64,000 nt of DNA, taken from positions 39,969,822-40,033,821 of the forward strand of contig OX365955.1 in assembly GCA_947247005.1 (NCBI GenBank), given 5' to 3'. The notes below the pieces were generated by a model. That model was not told the DNA's origin and did not search any database. It was given only the letters and a program-made list of their open reading frames with translations. This document shows positions 12,201 to 27,200 of the stretch, one piece after another; the stretch's first letter is position 1, and the number at the start of each line of letters is the position of its first letter. The position numbers and the translations under genes are program-made. The DNA comes from Spisula solida (taxonomy: Eukaryota > Mollusca > Bivalvia > Venerida > Mactridae).

Positions 12201-15200
12201 AATAAAAAGACACATTGAATATAGTTTCTATCATAAGTATGTTTATAAGAAGAATACAATGTCTCAAAAAGAAATTTCAGAACACTTTAACATTAGATTT
12301 GGGAGTAACCTTGCACATTACATTAATTGTTTTATATATCAAGGCAGATCGTAGTCGAATCTCAAGTGATATATTGAGCTTTAATATGTGATCTGCCAAT
12401 AAAAACATATTTACAAACGACTGGCCAATAAATATCGAACATGTTTGTAACAGCCACTCAAATGTGGCTTTTGTTGTTGACAGGTGATAACTCTTCACAA
12501 CTTAAATATCATTGAAAATTGTCAGTAGGAAAAAATTGGAGGTCGTTGCAAACAGGTGGTTTAATATTGGTTCTTGTCTGCAAGTGGTATTTAACACAGG
12601 TTTGCCTGCACCTTGGTTAATGAAAGCACCAATTAAGAAATCTGTTATTGATTATGAATCATGAAAGCACCAATTAAGAATAATTGATTAATTATGAATT
12701 ATGAAAGCACCAATTAAGAATAATTTATGAATTATGAATCATGAAAGCACCAAGTAAGAATAATTTATTAATCATGAATTATGAAAGCACCAATTTAGAA
12801 TAATTTATTAATTATGAAAGCACCAATTAAGAATAGTTTATTTATTATAAATGACATACCTTGGTCGATAAGAGCACCAACAACTCTAGTATTATAATAA
12901 TCAGGAAGCATTCTCTCACAGATAGCTACCAGTAACCAGAAAGCTTCCTCTTCACTCGTGTATAACAATAATACACTGGTAACGATGTTCATAGCTTGAC
13001 AATAACCTGTAACAATAATACACTGGTAACTATGTTCATAGCTTGACAATAACCTATAACAATAATACACTGGTAACTATGTTCATAGCTTGACAATAAC
13101 CTATAACAATAATACACTGGTAACGATGTTCATAGCTTGACAATAACCTGTAACAATAATACACTGGTAACTATGTTCATAGCATGACAATAACCTGTAA
13201 CAATAATACACCGGTAACTATGTTCATAGCTTGACAATAACCTGTAACAATAATACACTGGTAACTATGTTCATAGCTTGACAATAACCTGTAACAATAA
13301 TACACCGGTAACTATGTTCATAGCTTGACAATAACCTGTAACAATAATACACTGGTAACTACGTTCATAGCTTGACAATAACCTGTAACAATAATACACT
13401 GGTAACGATGTTCATAGCTTGACAATAACCTGTAACAATAATACACTGGTAACTACATTCATAGCTTGACAATAACCTGTAATATACATGTGGTATATGC
13501 ACAATTTTGTGAATAATTAACCCTTCCCCCTACACAAAGTTATTACACTGATGTGCGACTGTGTAAGAGTGTACATACCATGAATAATTGTTACAATATG
13601 CTTTGTATGACGATGTACTTTTCTGTATAAGTATAAATAAACTGATTCTGATGAAATGTTTAGTACTGTATACATGAGCAAAGCTGTGGTCCAATAGTTA
13701 GTGCCTTGGATTTGCAATTGGCAATCTGAGTTTGACTCCCGGTCACTGCAGGTCAAACCCTTCTATGAACATTTGACAACAATGTTAATTTTCCTAAATA
13801 TGTAAAAAAGTGTTTTTCCCTTTTGTAAGGGTAAGTTACTACAGTTTAGGATTCATTCCATTAAAACTGTTTAGGTGCATCTGCCACTGTATATAACAGA
13901 CAGAAGTGTTTAGCACGGTGTAAAACCCAACTAAACAAAATTTAATGCAGATACATGTCAAACTTTTTGTGAAACGTCTCTTCAAAACACCTTTTTGTGA
14001 AAAAATATTAAGAATGATCTCCCTTGAAAAGGGTCTGTAAAGTCCATTTATATAATTTGATTATCTTCCCTCCATACTCCATATGTTAAGCCTAGGTTCC
14101 ATTGAGTGTTATTTGCCTCGGCGATGTACTCCTGATCAAATTAATAAGCTATCAATCAGGACTTCGGGAACAGGTTCCTCGTGGTCTAGAGGAAGCTTTG
14201 GGGAAGTTATGAGACACTTTGTGAACATTGCCGAAGTGAAATTCCTCAGTGGGACCTAGGCTTTATGGACATGATCAGGAGCATCATGAAGTGACTGATG
14301 AGATTTCTATTAAGTTGTTCTAGCAGATGGGTGTCTTACCTATACTAGGATTTCTCCATGCATATGCTGTCAACACTCGTCTGAGTGCACAGATACCTAG
14401 ATCTGACTGGAACGCAGGGTGCTCAGGTAGTGATCTGTAAGTGAAAAGAATGGCTAAGTCAGCTGAATGTATTAACCAGATAACATTAAGTAAAATATCT
14501 ATACTAAGACACTGAAGTGTAATGTAATCACAAGACCAAGGCAAAATAACTTAATTATCAAAATTTGTTAAAGACCAACGTTCAGCTTTTACAAAGCCTT
14601 ACTCAGGGTTAAATCATGAACAAGACCCAACACTGCTGCGAAACCATTTTTTCTGTGCAGTGTCCACCTAATGAGGCATTCAAATTACTGTGTTGGGTAC
14701 CTCTCCATGCAAGAATGCTATACCCCAAGTTTGATGAATCCAAACTCATGTTATTGAGCAGAAACCTCCTGTTTGACGTCAGCCACCCTCCAGCCCGCTC
14801 GTTTGCCAGAGCCCAATCTAATAACTAGGATTTTCTTGGAAAAACCTGGTTAAAAAAGACAAAAACCACCAATATCTAAGTTTAAAACGAAAAACAAATT
14901 ATGTCCTGCATTTTTCACATTCATGGACGAGAAGAAGATATACATTTAGAAGTACATACCTGTGCAAATCTCTTTCAATTTCTTCTGTAGCCAGAGTATT
15001 CTTGCCAGAACTTTGTCGTACCAGATCACCATAGTAACCAGGATTGGTCAACATCTGAAAATGAGTAAACACCAGGCTACTGTTTTATCAAAGCACTTAA
15101 GAAAATACTAAAGTTATGCACACATTTAAATTCTTCATATTAATTCTTGAACAAATTAGCATTAGTCATTACCAACATAATATTATGTAGTGTAAAGGAA

Positions 15201-18200
15201 TGCACTTACTGAAACATCATTAATATTAGAAGCCCCCCTTACCACAGTTTGCATCTGTTAATGAATTACATAGGGTTTTAATTTGAGCGTAACTTTAAGA
15301 TTATCATAAGTGCTTTGATAAAAAAGAAAGTACCCTGATGTTTGTTAAACATGTATGACCTCTACTTTCAGCCAACTTGTCATTTATGATATAGACCTAC
15401 TGACTTCAGGAGCATATAGCGTTCAGCTGTAGGCCGACACAAATATTTCTACCATGAAAGAAAAATGTTGGTTAAGGCAATCTCTAGTAATCATTGACCT
15501 ATCAATTAGACAAGATTAGTGGATATGTATGAACAGAGGGACCGACTATTATGCACAAATTAAAAGGTGTATTATGGTGAGGTATGGCAACTGACAATTT
15601 ATCACATAAAAACAAAACAAAATTATCTTCTTTCAGCAGGGGTGTCAACAGAGCCAAATTAAAAATCCTGAAACTCATATGCGGCTGACCATTTTTGACA
15701 AACTAGAGGCCGTCAACCATATATAACTCAGTTTTTCAAACTTTTTATTGAAGAAAATCCTTCAGAGCAGATATAATTGACCATTACTTTGTCATTTCTT
15801 GAGATATTTTCATCAAATAACTTTTATTTTGGTCAGAAAGCATAGCTCTTCAAGGATAGACAAATCCGGAATTCCGGATAAATCCGGAAAATTGACACCT
15901 CTGTTTCAGATAACAAATCGCAGAAATTGTTCACCAACATGTGTGATAACAAATGATGACAATGCCTGCGATTTTGGCGTGAACACATAACGCCATCGGC
16001 TTAAAAAATTTATTATTAGAGTTGTTTTGACCAGGTTCCTATGGTAATGGGATGAAAAGAATCCTTCACTTATTGTCTTTGGGATCAACATTTCCAAAAT
16101 TTATCTAGAAAACATTATTATTATGCTCGCTTAACTTGTGTTTTTTAGACTCGTTTGAGAAATGTTGATCTCCAATGACAACTCTTGACGGGTCCTTTAA
16201 ATGTTTGGGCTGGTATTCACACAGTGTCTTAAGTGGAAACTTAAATATTTTGACTTAAGATAAAACATTGAGTTGCACATATTACCCAAGAAACTAAGAA
16301 TAACCCACATTTCCCTTGTGATTATTGTAGCTCTTTACATAATGCTTCTAAACTATGTAAAAAATTGATAATCTTAATATTCCAGTTTATCTGATCATTT
16401 AAGAAAATTTTAAGATTTTTAAGAAAATTCTAAGTTTTCCCTTAAGATGCTCTGTGAATACCACCCCTGAGGTTTTTTTATGTTGTGTAAAGTAAGGAAG
16501 TAACTCACTTCATTTAATGCTCCAGAAAAAAGCATCCATGATTCCCCCCTGTACTTCTCAGGTAAACCTTTCAACATCAGTTCATGTGTCCTATGTGTTC
16601 TGTACATACACATTCCTCTGTAACAGACATATACAGTATAAATCGATTATTTAGGTCAGTCACTTGTTTATATAACATTGTGTACATAAGCATTATAATT
16701 TCTCTTATTATTGTCTTATTTTAATAGATATCTTGTGTATTAGTATGTGGCTTAGTGAATAAGGTATTGGTTTTCATTGCATTTCTCCCAAATTAAAATG
16801 TCTAAAACATATGTCATAACACTGTTATGATGTTGCAATGTTCATATACAACTGACAGACCTGAATAAACAGACTTTACATACATATACACGATCATATA
16901 AAAAAACTAGGAGTATCAGCTATAAAATCAGCTATAAATCTATAAAATTTAATATCATTTAGATTCATGCATTTAGATAACAAAAAAGAGCTGGTACATC
17001 TTGGTCTGAATTTCAGACTTAAAATGCATGTTTTATGTTTGAACTGGCACACAAATAGCGATACACCACTTCTCAATTCCGTCAGTGAATTGTTCTGTTT
17101 TCAGATGGCTCAGACAGAACTGAAAACCGATGTAACGCTCTGATGGAACACAAATGTCATGTATCCTGAGTTCCATCAGAGCGTTACATTGGTTTACAGT
17201 TCCGTCAGAGCTATATCAAAACAGATTCTGAACAATTCTCTGACAGAACTGGGAAGCGGTGTATCTGGATTCATACTGTGGCCACTGTGACCTTGATATA
17301 TGAACTATTGACTTCAAAAGCAAGTTATTTTATCATGTTATCTGCATGCAATGACCAACCACCAAGTTTGATAATTGTGGGTGCAAGCTGGCTTTTGTTA
17401 TAAACTGAAAATGGTTTGGCCCACCAATTAGTGCTATAATAAATAATAATCATAAGTGTAATAACGTTTAGGCCCACATGGAAGATTGGGAAACCAAATG
17501 TGTAGCCTCGTTAAATAAAGTCTTTACTTACTTGGTTCAAAGCAATAAACCCCAATTTTTTCAAAGGGGACATAATAAGGCTGTAGAACAAGTCCTTGTA
17601 TAACGTACCTGCCATATTCAGTATAGTACACGTCCCATAGATGTTCCTTCACTGCTTCTTTGGCTGTCAGTTCATCTGAACCACGACGACAGAATAGGCT
17701 CACCAAAGCTGGCTGGAACTGGATTTCCTCTTCTATAGAAATAAGAAGCAAGTATGACAATTATGTACTTAAAATAATTTAGTACATGTATGAACTATAA
17801 ATTTATCCACAGGACAAAGGTATCCCAGGTTAAAGGCAACATAGAGTAGGGAGAATTTGACACTACACTCGACCTTCAATTAGCATAATTTAACAGCTGA
17901 TACAATGTCCATATTTGTAATCCTGTTGTGTGTTCTCATAAGCGGAATGTATCACGGAGACGCTCAAGGTGTAATACCAACACAAATCTAAAGGACTAAT
18001 ATTGCACGATTTGCTCGCGGAAATTTATATATTCAATGCAAGAACCTTTTAATATATTCATGCATAAAGGTCAGGATCATGTCAAATTCTCCGTGCTATA
18101 CTAATAATTAGTAATTTGCATTTATTCTGAATTTGGTAAAAAGGCAATACTTGTATAATACATTTTAGTAAGGGAAACCTTTAATGGTAAATAGCGAGTG

Positions 18201-21200
18201 TCTCGATGTACTGTGAACTAAACAAATTGTAAAACCTTAAGTTAGTATAAAAGCAAGATAGTTAGTATGAAAGACAGATAGTTAGTATGAAAGCCAGATA
18301 GTTAGAATGAAATACAGATAGTTAGTATGAAATACAGATAGTTAGTATGAAAGACATATAGTTAGTATGAAAGCCAGATTAGTATGAAAGCCAGATTAGT
18401 ATGATAGACAGGTAGTTAGTATGAAAGACAGATAGTTAGTATGAAAGACAGATAGTTAGTATGAAAGACAGATGTTTAGTATGAAAGACAGATAATTAGT
18501 ATGAAAGACAGATAGTTAGTATGAAAGACAGATAGTTAGTATGAAAGACAGATAGTTAGTATGAAAGACAGATAGCTCATATGAAAGACAGGTAGTTAGG
18601 ATAAAAGACAGGTAGTTAGTATGAAAGCCCGATAGTAACAGTCATTAAGAATATTTGAATTGAAACTAAGTAACCAAACAATGAAAGTTTATTTCAACAA
18701 ACAATCGCCATGCATGTACGTATGTATGTTTTGTAAATAATATGCCACAAGGGTCTATGACCTTCTAGTAAATTGAAAATAAACTTTTCAAACTTGTCAA
18801 ACTACATAAAAAGAATACAGTACAACCTCTCCAGAGTGGCCCTCTGTAGAGCAACAACCTCTGTGTAACAATATCTTCAAATTTTCCCCAAGTCACTATT
18901 TACTATAAATTTAACCTCTGTATAGCAACAGCCTCTAAACAATGACCAATATTTGCAGCTCCCAAAGGTTGTTGCTCTACAGAGGTTGTATTGTAAATAA
19001 TTTATACCTTCAGTAGTGTTGGACTCTTTCTCACTGATCACAGACATTTGACTGTCCAGTCTACGAGTGGCCGGTTGTCTAAATAAACAATCTGAGATCT
19101 TCTCCAAGATGAGGTCACGCTGACCTATCTGTGCAAACATCATCGTAGTCTGCAACAAAATACAAAATCCCTAAAATAAATCCCTTACTCCCTTGACCCT
19201 CTGGAGGTTGATCAATCACAGGTCCTGATTTAATTGCTAAATTCTTTAACAAATTTCATCAACTACCAATATTAAAGATTTAACAGTAGAAAGTACAGGA
19301 GTGTCAACAGGGCCAAATTAAAAATCAGGAAAACTGTATGCTGCCGACCACTTTTGGCAAACAAGAGGCCTTTAATGACATTGTTTCAATAATAAACTCA
19401 GTTCGTATTAAAAAGATTCTTAGAGCAGATTCAATTCACCATAACTTTGCCATTTCTTGAGAATTTTTTTATCAAAAAACTTTTATTATTGTCAAACCCT
19501 TAAAAAAGGCTCTTTCAGAAATGATAAATTGACACCTTTGAAAGTACAAGACAATATATAGAGTGTGTTGAAGGAGTACTGGTTTTCTTATTGAATTTAT
19601 AGAACGTGTTGAATAAACTGATATGAAGCGAGCCTTGGCAAGCTCCATATTCGTTTCATCCAACTACTGTACTGTAGTTTCATAAATTCAATAATAAACA
19701 CTCATTCAATATTCTATTTATCTCATATCCAACAAAACAAGAGATGTTTGTAAAACACGTTTGCCTCCATGGCAGCCCAATAGTCAGAAATGGGGAAGGT
19801 CACAGTGACCTTGACCTTTGACCTCAAAATCAATAGGGTCTACTGTTGCTGTCCAACCTCCATGTAAAGTTTGAAGATACTAGGTCAAAGCGTTCTTGAG
19901 GTATTGAACGGGAACCATTTAAATAGTCAGAAATTGAAAAGGTCACAGTGACCTTGACCTTTAACCTACTGACCTCAAAATAAATAGGGGTTATCTACTG
20001 TTGCTGACCAACCTCCATGTAAATTTTGAAGATCCTAGGTCAAAGCGTTCTTGAGTTATTGAACGGAAACCATTTAAATAGTCAGAAATAGTAAAGGTCA
20101 CAATGACCTTGACCTTTGACCTACTGACCTCAAAATCAAAAGGGAGCATCTACTGATGCTGACCAACCTCCATGTAAATTTTGAAGATCCTAGGTCAAAG
20201 CGTTCTTGAGTTATTGAACAGAAACCATTTAAATAGTCAGAAATAGTAAAGGTCACAATGACCTTGACCTTTGACCTACTGACCTCAAAATCAATAGGGG
20301 TCATTAACTGATGCTGACCAACCTCCATGTAAATTTTGAAGATCCTAGGTCAAAGCGTTCTTGAGTTATTGAACGGAAACCATATAAATAGTCAGAAATA
20401 GTAAAGGTCTCAATGACCTTGACCTTTGACCTACTGACCTCAAAATCAATAGGGGTCATCTACTGATGCTGACCAACCTCCATGTAAATTTTGAAGATCC
20501 TAGGTCAAAGTGTTCTTGAGTTATTGAACGGAAACCATTTTATACGACCGATCGACCGACCGACCGACCGACCGACAGACATGTGCAAAGCAATATACCC
20601 CCTCATCAAAGATGGGGGGCTGAATATGACAAATAAGACAGTTTAAGATATTCATAATTGACTTGCTTATAATCAATAAACATACATATAATTATACATG
20701 ACGTCTGTGGTGTCATGATCAAAACAATGCATTAAGAATTTCAAGCAATACAGACGTACCCTACCGGTTATAAGCCATTTTCAATGTTTCTGTTGCCATA
20801 GCAACCACAATTTTGGTCGGAATCAAAATATTTTTTGAGGTGCAATATCCCGTATTGCCCCCTATCAACATATCAAGTTTCATAAACCTAGCTTGGAAAC
20901 TATTTGAGTCATGTCAGGATCCAGATTTTTTGAGTCAGACTGACTGACAGACTAATAAACAAACCATATCAAATGACGTCATTAGCATATTAAACCCATA
21001 CTGTGCATTACAGGTTTTATGATACAGTCAGATCTCGATACAACGACGCTGTTTGTTTCCAAGAAAAATGTTGTTGTAACGAATATATCAGTATACTGAA
21101 TGGATATAAAGAGCATTTTAATACTTTTTGTCCTCAAATTTAATGTCAGTATAATGAATTTGTCAGTATATCGGGTGTCATTATATCGAGATCTGACTGT

Positions 21201-24200
21201 ACTGTAGACAAATGCACGGGTGTGTGATAAAACATTATAAGGTACCACATACCTTGCCTCGAGTTGTTACGACCATAGCATTAGAGTTTGTACTACCAGC
21301 TACAGTACTGTCCACTTTCTCCACAGAGTTCACATCTCGTAGTGGTATTATTACAGTCACTAGATGTTTAACCTGAAATATGTAGTAAGTTAAAGAAACA
21401 GGGGTTAGTAAGAACATGAAAATACCCATGTATAACATACTGCACTGGACTGTTTTTATTTCATACATTTTGATTAAAAATTTGCCTTGATAGCCCAGTG
21501 GTAGATTGCCCGCTTGGATTGCCAGAGGACTTGGGTTCGATCCAAGGCCACAACATACCAAAGTTGTTAAAAATTACTTCATGCATTAATTAATTCCCAG
21601 AAGACCAGACCTTTCCAGTATTGGGGGATTTCACTGTAAAATAAACAATAAAATACTCAGTAGAAGCATACTTACTCTACTGGCAAAGCACATGTAATTC
21701 TGAGACAGATACAGACGTCCCCACACATGTTGTTTATTATAGGGTGTAAATATCACACATTCAGTGTCACCATCTAACTTCTCCTGTACTGGCAGACTGA
21801 ATGCAAGCCTGGTCAAATATAAACATAAGTACTGTATTCCCATAAGGAGAATAAACGCTGTATAATCAGATATTTTCACAAGGCCCTTCTTTCACAAACT
21901 TGAGTAAAATATGATGCTACAAGACTTAAAAGTTAGGGAGATTTATGGCACTAAACGCAATGGCTTTTGTTTTACATGAATTAAAACATTAAAATAGAGC
22001 AAATATTTATTTTCAAAAATATAAAGGCTTTGCATAATAAATTAAAATTAAACTTCAGCGAAAAATTCTACTTTGAATTACATGTATAAGATCATTATGT
22101 CATGTAATGGAAAAACAGATTGAACATGCCTTAACCAAGATTTAAACCTGGGGATCGTTGCCTAACCAAGCCGCTTCCAAAAGGCGCTACCGAGCGCTTT
22201 CTATGTCTATGCAACAACAAGCTACAAGCGAGCAGTGCTCCCTGATAGCATACCGTTTCTTACCACTTTGCTAGGCGAGCAGACTGCTTCAGTAGTGCTC
22301 GAGAGCACTTTGCTATGCAACGGACTGCTATCCGCCAGCACTCGCCGGTAGAATATAATTTTTCCGCTACAAAGCGCTTTTTTGAAGCAAAACATTTCCT
22401 TGCATAGCGCTACTGAGCGCTCGGTAGCAGTTTGCTTAGGCAATGGACTCCTGGACCTGCTGGTACTCTATCAACTGCATGTCCCTGATATTATGGTAAG
22501 AGTGATAATGACCAGCATATACCTGTAAGCATCACTTCTAGCTCTTGCATCAAGGTCGCGTTTTACCATTGACATTCTTTTAGGGGTCTTTTTCCTGAAA
22601 TGTTCCAATCAGTGATTTTTCTTGAACAAAATTAAACAGCCTGTGCCTTTAAAATTGGGAAATTTAGCGCAAATTTGGGAATTATTAAAAAATATTGTTT
22701 CGATTAAAATTGTTCATAAATTGCTATTTTCTACTGATAATACTCTAGTTATATGTGACAAGGACTTTTGCAAGTTTCAAAATCCATTGTTTTGACTTTA
22801 ACAGCTATACCGTAGTTGCTTTGAATCCAGCAAGCACAAAAGGGGGGAAATAATGCTTACTTTTTGGGAAAAAATTGGTGATTTTTTGGGAAAAATGGAG
22901 GTTATTTTGCTAGGGGAAGGGGCCTGTATTCGGCCCCAAAAATAGCCAAAAAAAATTACTGCCAATTACAATACTGTAGATGTATAATAGAGTTATAATA
23001 GAGTTCAAAAATAGACTACTGCTAAATGCCATGAAAACAGCAAAGTGGCAATAACAGTATGTATAAACTACTACAATCTGCAGTCTTCATGGTATTCCAT
23101 GGCAATAAATTTAAGCTAGCCTGTTTTTTTTAGATATATGTGGCATAAGAGTTCAGCTTTTTGACAGCTTGGACTTGGGCAGATCATTTACTTGTTCAGT
23201 TGGGCATTGTGCCTTGTATGTTTTTAATGTCTTCTGTGCTTGGCTGGTTAAGTTGAGAGCTGCCTTCCCTGTCTGACTTAATATTATCTTTTTGACCTAC
23301 TTGATCATCAATTTTGAAAATTTAAGAAATATTTCTGTAGGATAATTTGGTTAAAACCTACTTGGTTCTGTCTAGTATTGTTTTATCTTCTTCAAATCCA
23401 CCTTCCAACATTAACTGTTTCATGGCCATGTTAGCCAGCTGTTCTATGAGTCGATACGTCTCATTGATGTGCATAAACATGGAAAATACAAACTGAAATA
23501 AATACACATCAACATTTACATCCACCAGGCATCAAATCAGAGGGTAATAAAACACATGTAGTAAAATAGAATCTGTTTTTTTTGTAAATGTTAAGGTGTA
23601 TATTATATTTTTATTAGTGTCACCCCTCTATTAAGAACAGGCCAATTTGGCTTGTGACACATACATTGTGAGCACACATTTACTTTCTCATGAATATCCT
23701 TAAAGCCAGGCACTAGTTGGGAGCATATTATTACATAACAAGCCAATGGTTCATTAACCAGTAATATCTGACTGATCTGTTGAAAGTGTACCTCAAAGCT
23801 TAACTATATATAGCTAATGCAGACAAATGAGTGACAATCATAAAAATAACCGTTCAGTATTGAGTGGCTTTAATTATGTTTATCCAGTAAAGTGACACAA
23901 TAACAAACCTCTCCATCCCTGGTAGACACCTTAATGCTCTCTGGTAGTAACATGTTACTTCCACGCTCTAGTTTCTGAAAAGTAAATGTAATTTCTAATT
24001 AGTTTATACTAATTTATTTAAGGTCTATTGTGAAACAAGTTTTTCCAACTTTTGATAAATAACCACTCTCTACACCTCATTCCTGATGTTATCCATCGCC
24101 ACAAAGGTATGAGAGAAGAGAAGCCAGCTTCCCTGTTATGCTGAGCGACTAGCAAGGGAATTTCTGGTACCATTTTTATTTCGTTTTGGTATGACGTGGC

Positions 24201-27200
24201 CAGGGATCATTTCCAGGACCTCCCACACTCAAAGCAATTTGTGTACAAAGACATAGGTTATAGGGGTTACAATAAAATGGTCATTGACCAATCCAGACAT
24301 GGTACTGTAAAGTTTGACATCCCCAGCACCTCATGCAAGCCTAAATTCCGAGAACCCATTATACTAATGCCATTGTCTCAAGTTTAAGGGTACTGTTTTA
24401 TCAAAGCATGTACGGTAATCATAAAGTTACGCACAAATTTGAATTGTTTATAATTCTTGAACAAATATTACATTGTAGGGACATACCCAGTATATGGGTT
24501 GTAAGGATGCTTAACTGAACATTATTAATATTGCAGATCCATTGACCACAATGTGTCTTTGTTGAAAAATTATTAAGAATTAAAATTTGAGCATAAATTC
24601 AAGATTTCTGTAAGTGATCTGATAAAACAGTACCCAAGTCACTAGCTATAGTCCTCATCCTTAGAACTTCACAATGAACTCAGATCCTTAAAGCAATAAT
24701 ATTTATCAACTGACAAAGAGTCTGAATCTTATGACTATACGTTCTGGTTATGAGCTGAAAATGGGGTTTCAATTAGTAAAGCACTATGCTATTGCCTGAC
24801 ATGCATGACAGCCTTTTTATATGTCAGGCAAGTTCTGGAATTTTTGGCCATGTGATAAACGAGCAGTAAGCCAAGTCTGAATGCATGGGAGAAAGTGTGA
24901 AATTCTGACAAACCTGAAATCCTCAAAAATTGACAATTTATATAGGGAAAATAAAGAAAAACATGCTTTTTGGTACTCTAAAAACCTGAAGTTCAGGCAT
25001 GTGCCACAAAAATGTCACCCGTGAGAATGTCTAACAGCCAAGGTAGCTTACCGTAATATCAGTCCACCGAACAATCACTTTAGCTTCCCGACCCATGAGG
25101 AAGGAATAGAAACACATGTGGTTGATACTGAGATACATCCATCCCTGACGAGGTACCTTGCCTTTCCAGTAACTACACGAATAATCTACAATATACATGT
25201 ACATAATATTTCTGTATTTTTGTGTTTCTAAAAATATTATTATATGATATATTATATAATATAACAGGCTAGAAACCTTGTATAAATAACCATAGTTTGG
25301 TCATTGAAACGATGATCATACTAAGAATAAAGACCTTATTTAAAGAGGCAACACATAAGCTTAAGCCTAGGTCCCACTGAGGAGTTCCACATTGGCGATG
25401 TTCTCCTGATTTCTTCCGATACTTAAAAATAACAGTGAAATTATCATTTTGTTATTAGTCCCCTACCGGTTTTTGACCGGAGGGGACTATAGGTTCGCCG
25501 TCCATCCGTCAAACAATCTGGATCCTGACATAACTCAAACAGTTTCCAAGCTAGGCTTATGAGTAGGGGGCAATAAGGGGGTAATGCACGTCTAAAAATA
25601 TTTTGATTCTGACAAAAATTGTGGTTGCTATGGCAACAGAAAGAGTGAAAATATGCCCAAATCTGGATCCTGCCATAACTCAAACAGTTTCCAAGCTAGG
25701 TTTATGAAACTTAATATGTGGATAGGGGGCAATAAGGGGATAATGCACGTCTAAAAATATTTTGATTCTGACAAAAATTGTGGTTGCTATGGCAACAGAA
25801 AGAGTGAAAATATGCCCAAAATCTGGATCCTGCCATAACTCAAACAGTTTCCAAGCTAGGTTTATGAAACTTGATATGTGGACAGGGGGCAATAAGGGAA
25901 TAATGCACGTCTAAAAATATTTTGATTCTGACAACAATTGTGGTTGCTATGGAAACAGAAACATTGAAAATGGCCTCAAACCGGAAGGGGAGTTCTGTAT
26001 TGCTTGCAATTCTAAATTACTTGTTTTCACTGTTTTAGAAGCTGGTTCCATTACCATACATAAGGAAAGGTAACATCAACGATGCCAGGTATCAAATCAA
26101 CCGTTACATCATTATGACGGTCTAATTTCAACATAATTTTTATCAATTAGGCCAATCACTGTATCATTTTACGAGAAATTGAAGCATATAATAAACTATT
26201 GATTGCTGTGATCACTCAGTGAAAAGAAATTTGATCTTACACCAAAAAAAAAAAATATCCTCAATTTATGTTATCTGATGGATGACCGATGAGAAGGTAC
26301 AGTTTCATTGTTTGTACGCAATTCTCACACCTAAATTCAAGGACTTTTCAAGGTTCCTTCAAGGTAGAATTTGTATTTTCAAGGCATTTTTTCAGAATAT
26401 TTCCCAAGGTAAAATTGAACGATATTGACTCTTTGTGCTGGATAAACATGACAAGTATTGACATCACGACTACTGTTTAGCACTACATGTTTCCCTCTCG
26501 CACCCGGTAAAAATATCCGCTATCAAATTGTTGTACTAATTTCCTGAGATCATGCGTAAATAATGATTTCTCTTTCTTTATCGAAGGCCATTTTCTAGTT
26601 TCTGACGGCTCGCACGTATGTCTCCGAAACCCAGTTTTACGCATTTTGCATACATTCTATGCTCGACATAGACGACATTGCGTATGTGTATTGATAAACG
26701 TGTTTTTTATGTATGATATTATATTGTCTTGAAGTGTGTAGTACAAATCAAATGATTGCATTTGACCTGTGTAAAATATTTGACATACTTGGAGTAGGGT
26801 ATTTGAGGATCAGTCATGACTAATTTCCCTTACTATACTTATAGTGTAGTGATTGATTTTTTTTAGCCGAGTGGAACCCCTTTGCTCGCAAACTTTTAAT
26901 TTGCAAGAAAGTGTTACTGTTTCATTTTTTACGCTGATAATGTATCATTTTGACAACATCAAGACGCTAAACCTACGTATATTCAAGGATTTTCAGTTAA
27001 ATTCAAGGACCATTTTGACATTTTTTCAAGGCAGCATTTAATTTAAGTACTTTTCAAGGTTGAAACCAAATTCAAGGATTTTCAGTTAAATTCAAGTACC
27101 ATTATGACATTTTTTCAAGGCAGCACTTATTATTCAAGTACTTTTCAAGGTTGAAACCAAATTCAAGGACTATTCAAGGCCTGTGTGAACCTTGAGTTTG

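Noticed and set aside
12960..13476. Regularly spaced repeats resembling a CRISPR array
   Set aside because: Units are contiguous without spacers, the DNA is animal, and the unit is the exon 18 acceptor.
21484..21560. tRNA gene
   Set aside because: Perfect T arm and good A/B boxes, but acceptor strands do not pair and no anticodon arm forms; treated as a SINE head.
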